Notes under the pieces: generated by a model
Told to the model about the DNA's origin: nothing
Seen by the model: the letters and a program-made list of their open reading frames with translations, nothing else
Databases searched by the model: none
In this document: piece by piece, positions 55,080 to 64,000 of the stretch
Layout: each line of letters begins with the position of its first letter
Numbering within the stretch: position 1 is the first letter of the stretch
Made by a program: the position numbers and the translations under genes
Source: Desulfolucanica intricata
Lineage (GTDB): Bacteria; Bacillota; Desulfotomaculia; Desulfotomaculales; Desulfofarciminaceae
Direction: 5' to 3'
Assembly: GCF_001592105.1 (NCBI RefSeq)
Contig: NZ_BCWE01000006.1
Location: forward strand, 62,001-126,000
Length of the DNA stretch: 64,000 nucleotides

Positions 55080-55619
55080 ATGATGTCGGATTTAATTGAA
55101 AAAACTATAGATTCAAAGGTGATATATCAGGGAAAAATCTTAAATTTACGATTAGATACTGTAACTTTACCTAATGGAAACACAGGAGCAAGGGAGATAG
55201 TTGAGCATTCAGGTGCGGTGGCAATTGTCGCTATTACAGATGATCAAAAGGTTGTTTTGGTTAAGCAATACAGACATCCGGTAGGTGAAGTTTTATTAGA
55301 ATTGCCGGCGGGTAAATTAGAGTCCGGTGAAAACCCGTTGCAATGTGCTCGGAGAGAATTAAAGGAGGAAACGGGTTGGGAAGCAGCTGAATGGATTGAA
55401 TTGACTACCTTTTATACTTCCCCGGGATTTTCTAATGAAAAAATGTATTTATATTTGGCTAAAAATCTAAGTTATACCGGTCAGAAATTAGATGAAGACG
55501 AATTTGTGCAGGTAATTTTAATGACATTGGATGATGCGGTTCAGAGAGTTCTAAGCGGAGAGATTCATGACTCAAAATCTATTGCAGGTATTTTAGCAGC
55601 TAAGATAATAAACAAATAA
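55080..55619 (+). CDS. NUDIX hydrolase, ADP-ribose pyrophosphatase type
   Basis: The protein of about 179 residues has the NUDIX box GKLESGENPLQCARRELKEETGW and the upstream VVLVKQYRHPVGEVLLELPAG typical of ADP-ribose pyrophosphatases (NudF). Start is ATG 55080 or 55083 after AGGATGTG. Its last codons lie in a 63-bp palindrome shared with minC. Confidence 0.92.
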   Translation: MMSDLIEKTIDSKVIYQGKILNLRLDTVTLPNGNTGAREIVEHSGAVAIVAITDDQKVVLVKQYRHPVGEVLLELPAGKLESGENPLQCARRELKEETGWEAAEWIELTTFYTSPGFSNEKMYLYLAKNLSYTGQKLDEDEFVQVILMTLDDAVQRVLSGEIHDSKSIAGILAAKIINK

Positions 55620-55663
55620 AAAGCCATGGGGAAACCCTGGCTTTTTATTTGTTTATTATCTTA
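55601..55663. terminator. Very long palindromic bidirectional terminator over two stop codons
   Basis: The 26-bp arms (55601-55626 and 55638-55663) are perfectly complementary: TAAGATAATAAACAAATAAA plus AAGCCA and the inverse. The 11-nt centre (TGGGGAAACCC) can pair further. The NUDIX stop (55617-55619) and the minC stop (55661-55663) both lie inside the arms. Confidence 0.9.
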
Positions 55664-56350
55664 TTGTGCTTGTAATTGTTTGCTAATTAAATATTCCTGT
55701 ACGATAACCTTTTGGTTTTTAATAAAAGCTATTTGAGGTGCGTTAGGTACATCGGGAGCATGATTAGAAGAACCACTGTAATTAATTCCGGCAATGCTTA
55801 AATGGGTGGGATCCAAAAATGTTGCAATAACTTTTGCCTGATGATTATTAGGGTAACCCGCGTGGATTAATCCATAGCAACTGCCCAAAACAACGATATT
55901 TCCTTCCGCTGTAATTTCCGCCCCGTGGTTAATGTTGCCAAGTATAACGATGTGTCCCGGATAAGATAGTTTTTGACCCGATCTTAAATTTTTTTGTACC
56001 AAAAGCGTTGGCTCCCCCGGAGGATTTATAGGTGGTGCTTGGCTGTGTTTGGCTAGTTGTGCTTTGTTAACGATTTTTTCTACCGCCAGATTGTGGATGG
56101 TTTCTTGGTTTTCGCTGGGTATAAGACCGAACATTTGACAAACACCCTCTAGTTCGGATTTCTGTTTTTCAGTTATCTTCTGAGATTGTGCAGTCGGGAT
56201 CAGAGAAAATCTTGCTCCTTCAAAAAATCCTTGCGCTGAGTCCAATTTATGAGTAAGAGTCTGTTTAATATTTTCGAATCCATTTGTTGGATTGTATAGA
56301 ATTAATAAACCGTTTTTAGTACCCTTAATACTTACTGATTCTTTATGCAT
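55661..56350 (-). CDS. minC: Septum site-determining protein MinC
   Basis: From ATG 56348-56350, nine bases after AAAGGAG, the protein has 229 residues. The N-terminal domain (VSIKGTKNGLLILYN ... FFEGARFSLIP) inhibits FtsZ assembly in relatives. The C-terminal beta-helix is clear: TLLVQKNLRSGQKLSYPGHIVILGNINHGAEITAEGNIVVLGSCYGLIHAGY. The usual minD and mreBCD neighbours are absent, so this is an isolated minC. An in-frame start at 56380 lacks a ribosome site. Confidence 0.9.
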   Translation of the reverse strand: MHKESVSIKGTKNGLLILYNPTNGFENIKQTLTHKLDSAQGFFEGARFSLIPTAQSQKITEKQKSELEGVCQMFGLIPSENQETIHNLAVEKIVNKAQLAKHSQAPPINPPGEPTLLVQKNLRSGQKLSYPGHIVILGNINHGAEITAEGNIVVLGSCYGLIHAGYPNNHQAKVIATFLDPTHLSIAGINYSGSSNHAPDVPNAPQIAFIKNQKVIVQEYLISKQLQAQ

Positions 56351-56491
56351 AGGAAAAGACTCCTTTCCCATTATTTTCATTTTCTATAACTTCGATTTAA
56401 TGTGACTGAATTCCTGCTAACCTGTAGAAAAAACACAAAAATATTACATATATTTGGAAACCTGTCAATTAAAAGTTTGCAGTTTTTGCAG

Positions 56492-56523
56492 TTATTAAAT
56501 TGAATTGAAATTCAATTTAATAA
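56492..56523. promoter_or_regulatory. Perfect palindrome, candidate operator
   Basis: Arms TTATTAAATTGAATT (56492-56506) and AATTCAATTTAATAA (56509-56523) flank GA. The perfect 15-bp symmetry is not followed by a T-tract and lies 200 bp upstream of the promoter, so a dimeric regulator site is more likely than a terminator. Confidence 0.55.
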
Positions 56524-56538
56524 TTTATGTCTGTGTAA

Positions 56539-56649
56539 ACAGGTGTATTGAATGTAAACTATCGATACATTGTATGTGTGGTACTCTAGTCAAATAATTA
56601 ACTCTTATTTTCTGATTTATTTGTCTATTAGAAATAACACAGGTGTATT
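56539..56649 (+). promoter_or_regulatory. Two direct repeats, candidate activator sites
   Basis: ACAGGTGTATT occurs at 56539-56549 and 56639-56649, about 190 and 90 bp upstream of the -24/-12 element, distances usual for sigma-54 enhancer sites. GTAAAC also occurs twice near the first copy. Confidence 0.4.
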
Positions 56650-56724
56650 TGAGCCTTTCAAAATTGTAAATTATTAATTCCATGTAATCTAAGGCTTTTC
56701 AGTATTTCAGAGTTTTCGAAAAAA

Positions 56725-56740
56725 TGGTATGAACTTTGCT
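56725..56740 (+). promoter_or_regulatory. Sigma-54 (-24/-12) promoter for the dehydrogenase-etf operon
   Basis: TGGTATGAACTTTGCT has GG (56726-56727) and GC (56738-56739) exactly 10 bp apart. It shares TGGTA...TTGCT with the promoter match of the thiolase operon at 54080-54098. Transcription would start near 56751, about 85 bp before the gene. Confidence 0.65.
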
Positions 56741-56835
56741 ATATGTCATTCTAAAAGAGGCCCGTACACAACAAGATGATTTAGTAAGCGTAAGGGCTTA
56801 ATAACAAAATTATATTTACGAGGAGGAGTTTATAG

Positions 56836-57996
56836 GTGATTTTTAAATTAACAGAAGACCAAGAAATGATGAGAAAAACAGTTAAAGACTTTTCCGATGA
56901 AGTTGTTGCTCCTGGTGCTGCTGAGCGGGATCACCATGAGAAATTTGACCGTGAAGTAATGTGGGACAAAATGGTTGAAATCGGGCTCCCCGGCATTCCG
57001 TTCCCGGAAGAGTATGGCGGAACCGGTATGGATAACGTTAGTTATGCCATTGCTGTAGAAGAATTAAGCCGTAACTGTGCTTCCACAGGTGTTACCCTGT
57101 CAGCTCACGTTTCTCTCGGAGCATGGCCAATTTATGGCTTTGGTACAGAAGAGCAAAAACAAAAGTTTTTAGTACCCTGTGCCAGTGGTGAAAAAATGGC
57201 AGCTTTCGGTTTAACTGAGCCTGCTGCCGGTTCAGATGCCGGTGCTACAAAAACTACTGCTGTTTTAGAAGGCGACGAGTATGTTTTAAACGGAACTAAG
57301 ATCTTTATTACTAACGCTTACGAGGCTGACATCTATATTGTTTTTGCTATGACCGATAAAACCAAAGGTATTAAAGGAGTTTCCGCCTTTATCGTAGAAA
57401 AAGGCACCCCTGGTTTTACCTTTGGTAAAAAAGAAGAAAAAATGGGTATCCGTGCTTCAGCAACTTACGAATTAGTATTTGATAACTGCAGAATTCCCAA
57501 AGAAAATTTACTTGGTGAAGAGGGTCAAGGCTTTAAGATTGCTATGGCAACATTAGACGGTGGTCGTATCGGGATTGCCGCTCAGGCTCTTGGTATTGCC
57601 CAAGGCGCTTTTGACTATGCATTAAACTATGCTAACCAGCGTGAGCAGTTTGGTAAGCCGATTGCTAACCAGCAGGCTATTGCCTTTAAACTGGCTGATA
57701 TGGCTATGAAAATTGAAGCCTCCCGTTTGTTAGTTTATAAAGCTGCTTATATGAAGGATCAAGGCGATAAGAAGTACGGTAAGTTTTCTGCTATGGCTAA
57801 ATGTTTTGCATCTGATACCGCGATGGAAGTTACCACCGAGGCCGTTCAAATCTGTGGTGGTAACGGATATACCAGAGAATATCCTGTTGAGCGTATGATG
57901 CGCGATGCTAAGATTACCCAAATTTATGAGGGCACCAACGAGATTCAGCGTGTTGTCATTGCAGCTCACCTTGGTGTTGGCGGAAGAAAGAGATAA
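56836..57996 (+). CDS. Acyl-CoA dehydrogenase (butyryl-CoA dehydrogenase type)
   Basis: The 386-residue flavoenzyme has [72 protein letters not shown] with the catalytic Glu in YEGTN. It starts at GTG 56836 after GGAGGAG. Directly followed by etfB and etfA and then the membrane iron-sulfur protein, it is the likely electron source for that chain. It may run as oxidiser or reducer of short acyl-CoA. Confidence 0.95.
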   Translation: MIFKLTEDQEMMRKTVKDFSDEVVAPGAAERDHHEKFDREVMWDKMVEIGLPGIPFPEEYGGTGMDNVSYAIAVEELSRNCASTGVTLSAHVSLGAWPIYGFGTEEQKQKFLVPCASGEKMAAFGLTEPAAGSDAGATKTTAVLEGDEYVLNGTKIFITNAYEADIYIVFAMTDKTKGIKGVSAFIVEKGTPGFTFGKKEEKMGIRASATYELVFDNCRIPKENLLGEEGQGFKIAMATLDGGRIGIAAQALGIAQGAFDYALNYANQREQFGKPIANQQAIAFKLADMAMKIEASRLLVYKAAYMKDQGDKKYGKFSAMAKCFASDTAMEVTTEAVQICGGNGYTREYPVERMMRDAKITQIYEGTNEIQRVVIAAHLGVGGRKR

Positions 57997-58048
57997 TAAT
58001 TGATTAGCTTATAATTATTGATTTGTATGATTGGACCTTAATTTTATG

Positions 58049-58071
58049 AGCGGCTTATTGTATAAGTCGCT
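58049..58071 (+). other. Hairpin between the dehydrogenase and etfB genes
   Basis: AGCGGCTTA and TAAGTCGCT (58049-58071) pair with one G-U. There is no strong T-tract. It could set relative mRNA levels inside the operon. Confidence 0.4.
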
Positions 58072-58110
58072 TATAAGGTTGTATTTTCATATATGCAAAG
58101 GAGGTAGCGT

Positions 58111-58878
58111 ATGAAAATCTTAGTATTATTGAAACAAGTATTTGATACCGAAGCTGTAATAAATATTGACGGCGGTAAAATTAGTGATGCCGGTGTAACC
58201 CAGATTATTAACCCTTACGATGAGTTTGCCGTTGAGGAAGCTTTGAAAATTGCAGAAGCTGTCAAGGGTGAAGTAACTATCGTGACTGTTGGTTCAGGTG
58301 TAGATCAAACCGTACGTCAGGCTTTGGCAATGGGTGCTGATAAAGGTTATGTAATAGAAGATGCCGCCCTGGCAGAAGCTGATGAGTTTGGTGTGGCCAC
58401 TGCACTATCAAAAGCAATAAGTGGTATGGAATATGATTTAATTTTAGCAGGTTGGAGAGCAATTGACGACGGTTCAGCTCAAGTAGCAGCCCGTGTAGCT
58501 CAGGCCCTAAATTTACCTTTAGTTAACTTGGCTATTAAGCTGGAAGTGGCTGACGGAAAAGCTACTGCCACTACTGAAATTGATGGTGGTACATCAGTTG
58601 TTGAAGTTCCCCTACCTGCAGTGGTAACCTGCCAAAAGGGCTTAAATGAACCACGTTACCCGTCCATGAAAGGTATTATGAAGGCTAAGAAGAAGAAAAT
58701 TGAAAAAGTAGGCCTGGGTGATTTAGGTCTTGAAGCAGCAGCTGTGGCTGCTAAAGTAAAAACACTGAATATCTACTTGCCGGAAGCACGGGCCGCTGGA
58801 AAAATTATTACCGGTGAGCCTGCTGACGCAGCTAAAGAAGTAGCAAAACTACTACGCGAAGAAGCTAAAGCTATATAA
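58111..58878 (+). CDS. etfB: Electron transfer flavoprotein beta subunit
   Basis: The 255-residue protein matches EtfB (MKILVLLKQVFDTEAVINIDGG, IINPYDEFAVEEALKI, LAGWRAIDDGSAQVAARVAQAL, GLNEPRYPSMKGIMKAKKKKIE). It forms a heterodimer with EtfA and carries electrons from the acyl-CoA dehydrogenase. Start ATG 58111 after AAAGGAGG; etfA follows by 16 bp. Confidence 0.96.
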   Translation: MKILVLLKQVFDTEAVINIDGGKISDAGVTQIINPYDEFAVEEALKIAEAVKGEVTIVTVGSGVDQTVRQALAMGADKGYVIEDAALAEADEFGVATALSKAISGMEYDLILAGWRAIDDGSAQVAARVAQALNLPLVNLAIKLEVADGKATATTEIDGGTSVVEVPLPAVVTCQKGLNEPRYPSMKGIMKAKKKKIEKVGLGDLGLEAAAVAAKVKTLNIYLPEARAAGKIITGEPADAAKEVAKLLREEAKAI

Positions 58879-58894
58879 AGGAGGGGAAATACTG

Positions 58895-59875
58895 ATGGCA
58901 AAAGGTATTTGGGTATTTGCGGAACAACGTGACGCTAAAATTAAAAAAGTAACTTATGAATTATTAAGTGCAGGTCGTGAACTGGCTGATCAACTTGGTG
59001 AAGAGCTTTGTGCTGTATTATTGGGTAAAGATGTTGCGGGATTGGTAGCTGCATTAGGTGAGTACGGTGTAGATAAGGTTTTTATCGCAGATAATGAAAA
59101 ATTGGCTGAATATACAAATGATGCTTATGTAAGCGTAATGGCTGATCTAGCTAAGACTAATGAGCCCACTGCCATTTTCTTCGGTTATACTGCCGTTGGC
59201 CGTGACCTGGGTGCCAGTTTAGCTCAAAAACTGGAAACCGGTATGGTTTCTGATTGTGTAAGCGTAAAGGTTGATGGCGGACAGCTGGTTTTTGATCGTC
59301 CAATTTATGCAGGTAAAGCTTTTGTAACTGCTTCGTGTCCTGATGCACGTCCGGTAATTGCTGCAATGCGCCCGAACGTATTGGCGATAAACGAGCCTCA
59401 GTCCGGCAAGCAGGCAGAGGTAGTAACCGTTGACGCTAATGTGGCAGATATCCGTCAGACAGTAAAAGAGGTCGCCATGGCAATTTCCTCTCGTCCGGAG
59501 CTTACGGAGGCCAGCATTATAGTATCCGGCGGCCGTGGTGTCAAAGCTCCTGAAAATATGAAATTAATTGAGGAATTAGCTGATGCAATAGGTGCAGCAG
59601 TAGGTTGTTCCCGTGCAGTAGTTGATGCCGGTTGGTATCCACAAACTCAACAGGTTGGACAAACCGGTAAAACCGTATCACCGAACTTGTACATTGCATG
59701 TGGTATTTCCGGTGCTATTCAGCACTTAGCCGGAATGAGTTCTTCTAAGTGTATTGTTGCTATTAATAAAGACGAAGATGCTAATATCTTTAAGGTAGCT
59801 GACTATGGTATAGTAGGTGACCTGTTTGAAGTTGTACCTATATTAAAAGAAGAACTTAAAAAATTGTTGGCTTAA
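58895..59875 (+). CDS. etfA: Electron transfer flavoprotein alpha subunit
   Basis: The 326-residue protein carries the FAD-binding C-terminal domain: IIVSGGRGVKAPENM, GCSRAVVDAGWYPQTQQVGQTGKTVSPNLYIACGISGAIQHLAGM, AINKDEDANIFKVADYGIVGDL. No N-terminal ferredoxin extension is present. Start ATG 58895 after AGGAGGGG. Confidence 0.97.
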   Translation: MAKGIWVFAEQRDAKIKKVTYELLSAGRELADQLGEELCAVLLGKDVAGLVAALGEYGVDKVFIADNEKLAEYTNDAYVSVMADLAKTNEPTAIFFGYTAVGRDLGASLAQKLETGMVSDCVSVKVDGGQLVFDRPIYAGKAFVTASCPDARPVIAAMRPNVLAINEPQSGKQAEVVTVDANVADIRQTVKEVAMAISSRPELTEASIIVSGGRGVKAPENMKLIEELADAIGAAVGCSRAVVDAGWYPQTQQVGQTGKTVSPNLYIACGISGAIQHLAGMSSSKCIVAINKDEDANIFKVADYGIVGDLFEVVPILKEELKKLLA

Positions 59876-59939
59876 TTTAAATAATAAACAGATAAACAAA
59901 TAGATAGATAATAGAATTTTTTAACGTAAGCTGTGGCAT

Positions 59940-59999
59940 CTGCTGGAACTTTTGATGGTGATATAGAAATAACCTTCGGTTCCAGCAGCTAAATCTTTT
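59940..59999 (+). terminator. Hairpin between etfA and the iron-sulfur protein gene
   Basis: CTGCTGGAAC (59940-59949) and GTTCCAGCAG (59979-59988) are perfect inverses with a 29-nt loop, followed by AAATCTTTTT. It may be a partial terminator that lowers expression of the downstream genes. Confidence 0.5.
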
Positions 60000-60097
60000 T
60001 GTATTTTAGTGGAGGGTAAGTGAAATCTGTGTTGACCAGGTTTTACTAATAGTTACCTGCTCAAAATAAGCAAACAGTATTGAAGGGAGAGGTCAAC

Positions 60098-62149
60098 ATG
60101 AGCCTCCTAAAAATTCTTGTATTTGCGGCATTAATTGCCTTTGGGCTCTTTAACATGGTGCAAGGTATTCAGGAACGGTTACGTGTAACATATATAGGTA
60201 AAAGAGAAAATAGACTTGATAATATTGGGGAACGTATTAAAGGTCTACTGGTTTATGCATTAGGCCAGAAAAAGGTCATCAGAGAGGCCGATGGTGGAAT
60301 TATGCACTTGATGATCTTTTTTGGTTTCAATATCTATATTATTGCTATTTTGCAATTTATGCTTTCAGGATTAATCCCAGGTTTTGTGGTACCTTTTATC
60401 AGTGATAACGCAGTATTTTATTTATTAGCTGATATTATAGGATTAATTGCCATGATTGGGATTTTATATTCAGGCTGGCGGCGTTGGGTTCAAAAGGTAG
60501 AGCGACTTGAGGCTGAAAAATTTGGTTCTCCCGGAGAAAATCTAATTTTAGCTATGATTTTAGGTTTATCACTTTTGATAGTATCAGTATTTTTGGGAAC
60601 CGGCTTTAAAGCAGCATTAACGCAGGATCCTATGTACTCATTAGCCCCGGTATCCGGATTATTCGCCATTTTGTTTAATGATATGTCTCAGTCATCTCTT
60701 GCGATAGGATTCGATATATCCTTCTGGGCAAATGTACTTTTTGCGACAGGATTTATGGTGTTTTTTCGCTATTCACCACACGTGCACCCGGTATTTGCAC
60801 CACTGAATATTTTTTTCCGTACTCTAAAGCCTCGTGGTGGTATGATTGAACCAATTGACTTTGAAAATGAGGAAATAGAGCAGTACGGTGTTGCCAAAGT
60901 TGAGCATTTTAACTGGAAGCAACTTATGGAGGTTTATGCTTGTGCTGAGTGCGGACGCTGTCAAGCTAATTGCCCGGCTTACCTGAGTGGTAAGCATCTA
61001 TCACCAAAACATCTTATTCATAAGTTAAAGTTTCATATGGAAGAAATGGGAAAAGTTCTTGGACCAGAATTAAGAAATGCTCAGCTAACCAATTCACCGT
61101 TATCCGAAGTTGCTATCAGAAGTGAAAAAGCTGAAGAGTTAATGGAAAAATATTTGGTGCCTGATATTTATAGTGCTGAAGAAATTTGGGACTGTACTAA
61201 CTGTGCCAGTTGTATGGAACAATGTCCTGTAATGAATGAACATGTGCCTAAAATTATTCAAATGAGACAAAATTTGGTGTTAATGGAAAGTGAATTTCCT
61301 GCTGAAGCTCAATTAGCCTTTACTAACATGGAGCGTAACTATAATCCCTGGGGTGTTGGTTGGAATACAAGAGGAGATTGGGCTGAAGATTTAGATGTAA
61401 ATATATTAAGTGAAGACAGCGATGTTGAAATTGTTTATTTTACAGGCTGTGCAGGTGCCTTTGATGATCGCAGTAAAAAAGTTGCTACTTCTTTTGTTAA
61501 AATCATGAAAGCAGCAGGTGTAAAATTTGGTATCTTAGGACCGGAAGAAAGATGCTGTGGTGATTCTGCAAGGCGGTTAGGAAACGAATATCTTGCTCAA
61601 ACACTAATCGCTGAAAATATAGAAACCTTGAATGGGTATGGTGTAAAGAAAATAGTGACTACTTGTCCGCATTGTTTAACTGTGTTAAAGGATGAATATC
61701 CTCAGTTTGGCGGTAATTATGAAGTAATTCATCATACTCAGTTTATAAACCAATTAATAAAAGAAGGAAAGTTAAGATTTAAGCAGGCGGAAGCTATGAA
61801 AAAGATAACTTATCATGACTCCTGTTTCTTAGGCCGGTATCATGATGAGTATGAGGCACCACGTCAAATTATAGATAAAATTCCCGGGATTAATCTGGTA
61901 GAGATGTCAAGAACTAAGACTAAGAGTTTCTGTTGTGGTGCCGGCGGTGGGCGTATGTGGTTGGAAGAGCATGGTACCAGAATCAATGTTATGCGGACCG
62001 AGCAAGCTTTGGAAACTAATTCAGAAGTTATTGCTACGAATTGTCCGTTCTGCTTAACTATGATTGAAGATGGATTAAAAGATAAAGATGTTTCTGAAAC
62101 TGTAAAAGCATTTGATATTGCAGAATTAGTAGAACGTAATTTGCAATAG
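60098..62149 (+). CDS. Membrane iron-sulfur ETF:(mena)quinone oxidoreductase-like protein
   Basis: From ATG 60098 after GGGAGAGG, the protein has 683 residues. The N-terminal 240 residues hold five to six membrane segments of a NarI/HdrE-like cytochrome b type ([24 protein letters not shown] with possible haem His). Two [4Fe-4S] motifs ([24 protein letters not shown]) and two CCG regions ([24 protein letters not shown]) follow. This is the DUF224/EMO type proposed to pass electrons between ETF and menaquinone in syntrophic butyrate oxidisers and Geobacter. Position after etfBA supports it. Confidence 0.9.
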   Translation: MSLLKILVFAALIAFGLFNMVQGIQERLRVTYIGKRENRLDNIGERIKGLLVYALGQKKVIREADGGIMHLMIFFGFNIYIIAILQFMLSGLIPGFVVPFISDNAVFYLLADIIGLIAMIGILYSGWRRWVQKVERLEAEKFGSPGENLILAMILGLSLLIVSVFLGTGFKAALTQDPMYSLAPVSGLFAILFNDMSQSSLAIGFDISFWANVLFATGFMVFFRYSPHVHPVFAPLNIFFRTLKPRGGMIEPIDFENEEIEQYGVAKVEHFNWKQLMEVYACAECGRCQANCPAYLSGKHLSPKHLIHKLKFHMEEMGKVLGPELRNAQLTNSPLSEVAIRSEKAEELMEKYLVPDIYSAEEIWDCTNCASCMEQCPVMNEHVPKIIQMRQNLVLMESEFPAEAQLAFTNMERNYNPWGVGWNTRGDWAEDLDVNILSEDSDVEIVYFTGCAGAFDDRSKKVATSFVKIMKAAGVKFGILGPEERCCGDSARRLGNEYLAQTLIAENIETLNGYGVKKIVTTCPHCLTVLKDEYPQFGGNYEVIHHTQFINQLIKEGKLRFKQAEAMKKITYHDSCFLGRYHDEYEAPRQIIDKIPGINLVEMSRTKTKSFCCGAGGGRMWLEEHGTRINVMRTEQALETNSEVIATNCPFCLTMIEDGLKDKDVSETVKAFDIAELVERNLQ

Positions 62150-62247
62150 GAATATATTTTTTTGCAGCAATTATTTTGATACAGGGGATTGCTGCAGTGA
62201 AGTTAATATGTTATGTTTTGAATTTTAGAGTGGAAAGGGGCAATAAA

Positions 62248-63429
62248 ATGCGGGATGCAGTTATAGTAAGTGCAGTTCGTACACCGATAGGTAGTTTTGG
62301 TGGAAGTTTGAAAACAACTCCTGCCTCTGAACTGGGTGCCATTGTTATTAAGGAAGCTTTAAAACGGGCCGGGATAAGTGGAGAACAAGTAGATGAGGTT
62401 ATTTTTGGTAATGTACTGGGTGCGGGACTTGGCCAGAATGTAGCGCGTCAGTGTTCAATTAAAGCCGGTATTCCAATTGAAGTTCCTGCCTATTCCATTA
62501 ACAAGGTATGTGGATCGGGTTTGAAATCAGTAGGCCTGGCAATGCAAATGATCCGCGCTGAGGAAGCTGATGTTGTTGTTGCAGGTGGATGCGAGAGTAT
62601 GAGTATGGCTCCGTATGTTTTAGATAAAGCACGTTGGGGAATGCGAATGGGTGACGCTAAAATAGTTGATGCTATGATTAAAGATGGTCTTTGGGATGCC
62701 TTTAATAATTATCACATGGGAATTACAGCAGAAAATATTGCTGAGCAGTACAACCTTACAAGAGAGGAATTAGATGCTTTTGCTTTTGACAGTCAGGAGA
62801 AAGCTTTTGCTGCCATAGCTAATGGTAAGTTTAAAGATGAAATTGTTCCGGTAGAAATACCGCAAAGAAAAGGTGATCCGGTTATCTTTGATACAGATGA
62901 ACACCCGAGAAAAACATCAATGGAGAAACTTGCTAAATTAAAACCGGCCTTTAAAAAAGACGGTATAGTTACTGCAGGTAACGCTTCCGGTATTAATGAC
63001 GGCGCTGCAGCAGTAGTAGTAATGTCTGCCGATAAGGCAAATGAACTTGGTATTAAACCAATGGCTATAATTAAGAGTTTTGGTGCCGGTGGTGTTGATC
63101 CATCAGTTATGGGGTTGGGACCTATTCCTGCATCCAAAAATGCCCTGGCAAAAGCCGGACTCACTGTTGATGATTTAGATGTTATAGAAGCAAACGAAGC
63201 TTTTGCGGCTCAGGCTGTTGCAGTTGGTAAAGAACTTGGATTCCCCGCTGAAAAACTTAACAGAAACGGTGGGGCTATTGCCCTGGGACACCCAATTGGT
63301 GCCAGTGGTACACGTATTCTCGTAACTTTACTTTATGAATTAATACATTCCGGTGGTAAAACTGGCTTGGCTACATTATGTATCGGTGGCGGAATGGGTG
63401 CCGCATTAGTTGTAGAGAATGTAAATTAA
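62248..63429 (+). CDS. Acetyl-CoA acetyltransferase (thiolase)
   Basis: From ATG 62248 after AAAGGGG the protein has 393 residues. Active Cys in [16 protein letters not shown], His in [14 protein letters not shown], second Cys in [15 protein letters not shown] start at 62176 would add 24 residues not found in thiolases. It is a paralogue of the minus-strand thiolase at 52773 and serves the last beta-oxidation step in this operon. Confidence 0.96.
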   Translation: MRDAVIVSAVRTPIGSFGGSLKTTPASELGAIVIKEALKRAGISGEQVDEVIFGNVLGAGLGQNVARQCSIKAGIPIEVPAYSINKVCGSGLKSVGLAMQMIRAEEADVVVAGGCESMSMAPYVLDKARWGMRMGDAKIVDAMIKDGLWDAFNNYHMGITAENIAEQYNLTREELDAFAFDSQEKAFAAIANGKFKDEIVPVEIPQRKGDPVIFDTDEHPRKTSMEKLAKLKPAFKKDGIVTAGNASGINDGAAAVVVMSADKANELGIKPMAIIKSFGAGGVDPSVMGLGPIPASKNALAKAGLTVDDLDVIEANEAFAAQAVAVGKELGFPAEKLNRNGGAIALGHPIGASGTRILVTLLYELIHSGGKTGLATLCIGGGMGAALVVENVN

Positions 63430-63472
63430 TTAATTAACGTAATAAATAAAATTTATTTCAGGAGGGATTTTG

Positions 63473-64000
63473 ATGATTCAAACAATTATGGTAATCGGTG
63501 CCGGACAAATGGGTGGAGGTATAGCTCAGGTTGCAGCCCAAGCCGGCTACAACGTAATTCTAAATGACATTAAAGATGAGTTTGTTCAAAGAGGTCTTGG
63601 TATTATTGAGAAAAACTTGAACCGTTCTGTTGAAAAAGGTAAAATTGATGCCGCTGCTAAAGATGCAATTATGGCCCGCTTTAAATCTTCAACCAGTCTT
63701 GAAGATGCTAAAGATGCAGATTTAGTTGTTGAAGCAGCTATTGAAAATATGGAAATCAAAGCTAACATTTTTAAAACTTTGGATGAAGTTTGTAAGCCGG
63801 AAGTTATTTTGGCTACTAACACGTCATCACTACCAATTACACAAATTGCTGCTGTTACAAAGCGACCGGAAAAAGTAATCGGCATGCACTTCTTTAACCC
63901 GGTTCCGGTCATGAAGTTATTGGAAATTATTCGTGGTTTTGTAACCAGTGATGAAACATATAAGACAATTGAGGAAATTGGAATAAAAATGGGCAAGGTT
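63473..64000 (+). CDS. hbd: 3-hydroxybutyryl-CoA dehydrogenase (partial, 3' end off window)
   Basis: The first 176 codons are present from ATG 63473, after GGAGGG. The Rossmann motif VIGAGQMGGGIAQVAAQAGYNV and the 3HCDH signatures NTSSLPITQIAA and GMHFFNPVPVMKLLEII are clear; His in GMHFFN is catalytic. It follows the thiolase by 43 bp and continues beyond the window. Confidence 0.95.
   Translation, partial: MIQTIMVIGAGQMGGGIAQVAAQAGYNVILNDIKDEFVQRGLGIIEKNLNRSVEKGKIDAAAKDAIMARFKSSTSLEDAKDADLVVEAAIENMEIKANIFKTLDEVCKPEVILATNTSSLPITQIAAVTKRPEKVIGMHFFNPVPVMKLLEIIRGFVTSDETYKTIEEIGIKMGKV

Larger units (their letters stand above)
56351..56835. other. Long control region upstream of the acyl-CoA dehydrogenase-etf operon
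   Basis: The 485 bases hold, in order, a 32-bp palindrome (56492-56523), two copies of ACAGGTGTATT (56539 and 56639) and a sigma-54 promoter match (56725-56740), a layout typical of an enhancer-controlled promoter. No gene is seen. Confidence 0.6.

Overview
The window reads as chromosome of an anaerobic, endospore-forming Firmicute of the Desulfotomaculum/Pelotomaculum type (Peptococcaceae in the broad sense). The pointers are sporulation genes (spoVS, a ytrH/ytrI pair), a low-GC genome with strong AGGAGG-type ribosome sites and many TTG starts, HdrD/DsrK-type iron-sulfur proteins, an ASKHA-type activator and a beta-oxidation operon with an iron-sulfur ETF:quinone oxidoreductase. The genus is an inference. 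No tRNA, rRNA or CRISPR array is visible.

Positions 1-10,740 are an accessory, decaying region. On the minus strand an agr-type peptide signalling locus runs kinase (agrC-like), agrB, agrD. agrB carries an in-frame stop, and agrD, cut by the window edge, uses serine where most relatives use cysteine. Then follow a complete IS1182-family element, a 113-bp MITE-like inverted repeat, a secreted protein with a possible His/Cys dyad paired with a lipoprotein, and a set of fragments: a second, broken agrC copy fused to a duplicated 3' end of degV, IS21 and IS110 transposase pieces, a frameshifted exported protein, an orphan group II intron domain V and a second, broken lipoprotein gene. Related hairpins recur beside these pieces, so the region was built partly by duplication.

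Positions 10,743-29,902 are housekeeping: fatty acid kinase (fakB/fakA), yajQ, rimO-pgsA, a membrane protein coupled to an unusually short FtsH-like protease, cinA, a DEAD-box helicase, azlCD, recA-recX behind a LexA-like box, rny, an unrecognised gene, ymdB, spoVS behind a sigma-H-like promoter, a dipeptidase, a PHP phosphoesterase and a small coiled-coil protein. Positions 30,181-37,246 are a seven-gene cobalamin operon (cobU, cobQ, cbiB, cbiA, cobS, cobD, cobC) covering the late amidation, aminopropanol and nucleotide-loop steps. After it come ytrH/ytrI, a small HTH-like protein, fxsA, guaB, an unusual protein with three predicted winged helices and a long coiled coil, a P-loop ATPase, an orphan HdrD/DsrK-like protein, an OmpR/PhoR-type two-component pair, an ASKHA protein and a cysteine desulfurase.

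Positions 49,759-64,000 hold two fatty-acid-type operons. On the minus strand thiolase, acyl-CoA dehydrogenase and a two-subunit CoA transferase form one unit. On the plus strand acyl-CoA dehydrogenase, etfB, etfA, a membrane iron-sulfur ETF:quinone oxidoreductase, thiolase and 3-hydroxyacyl-CoA dehydrogenase form the other. Each is preceded by a good sigma-54 (-24/-12) promoter match, and the second also by a perfect 15-bp-arm palindrome. Together they look like a regulated butyrate/short-chain fatty acid oxidation system passing electrons from ETF to the membrane quinone pool.
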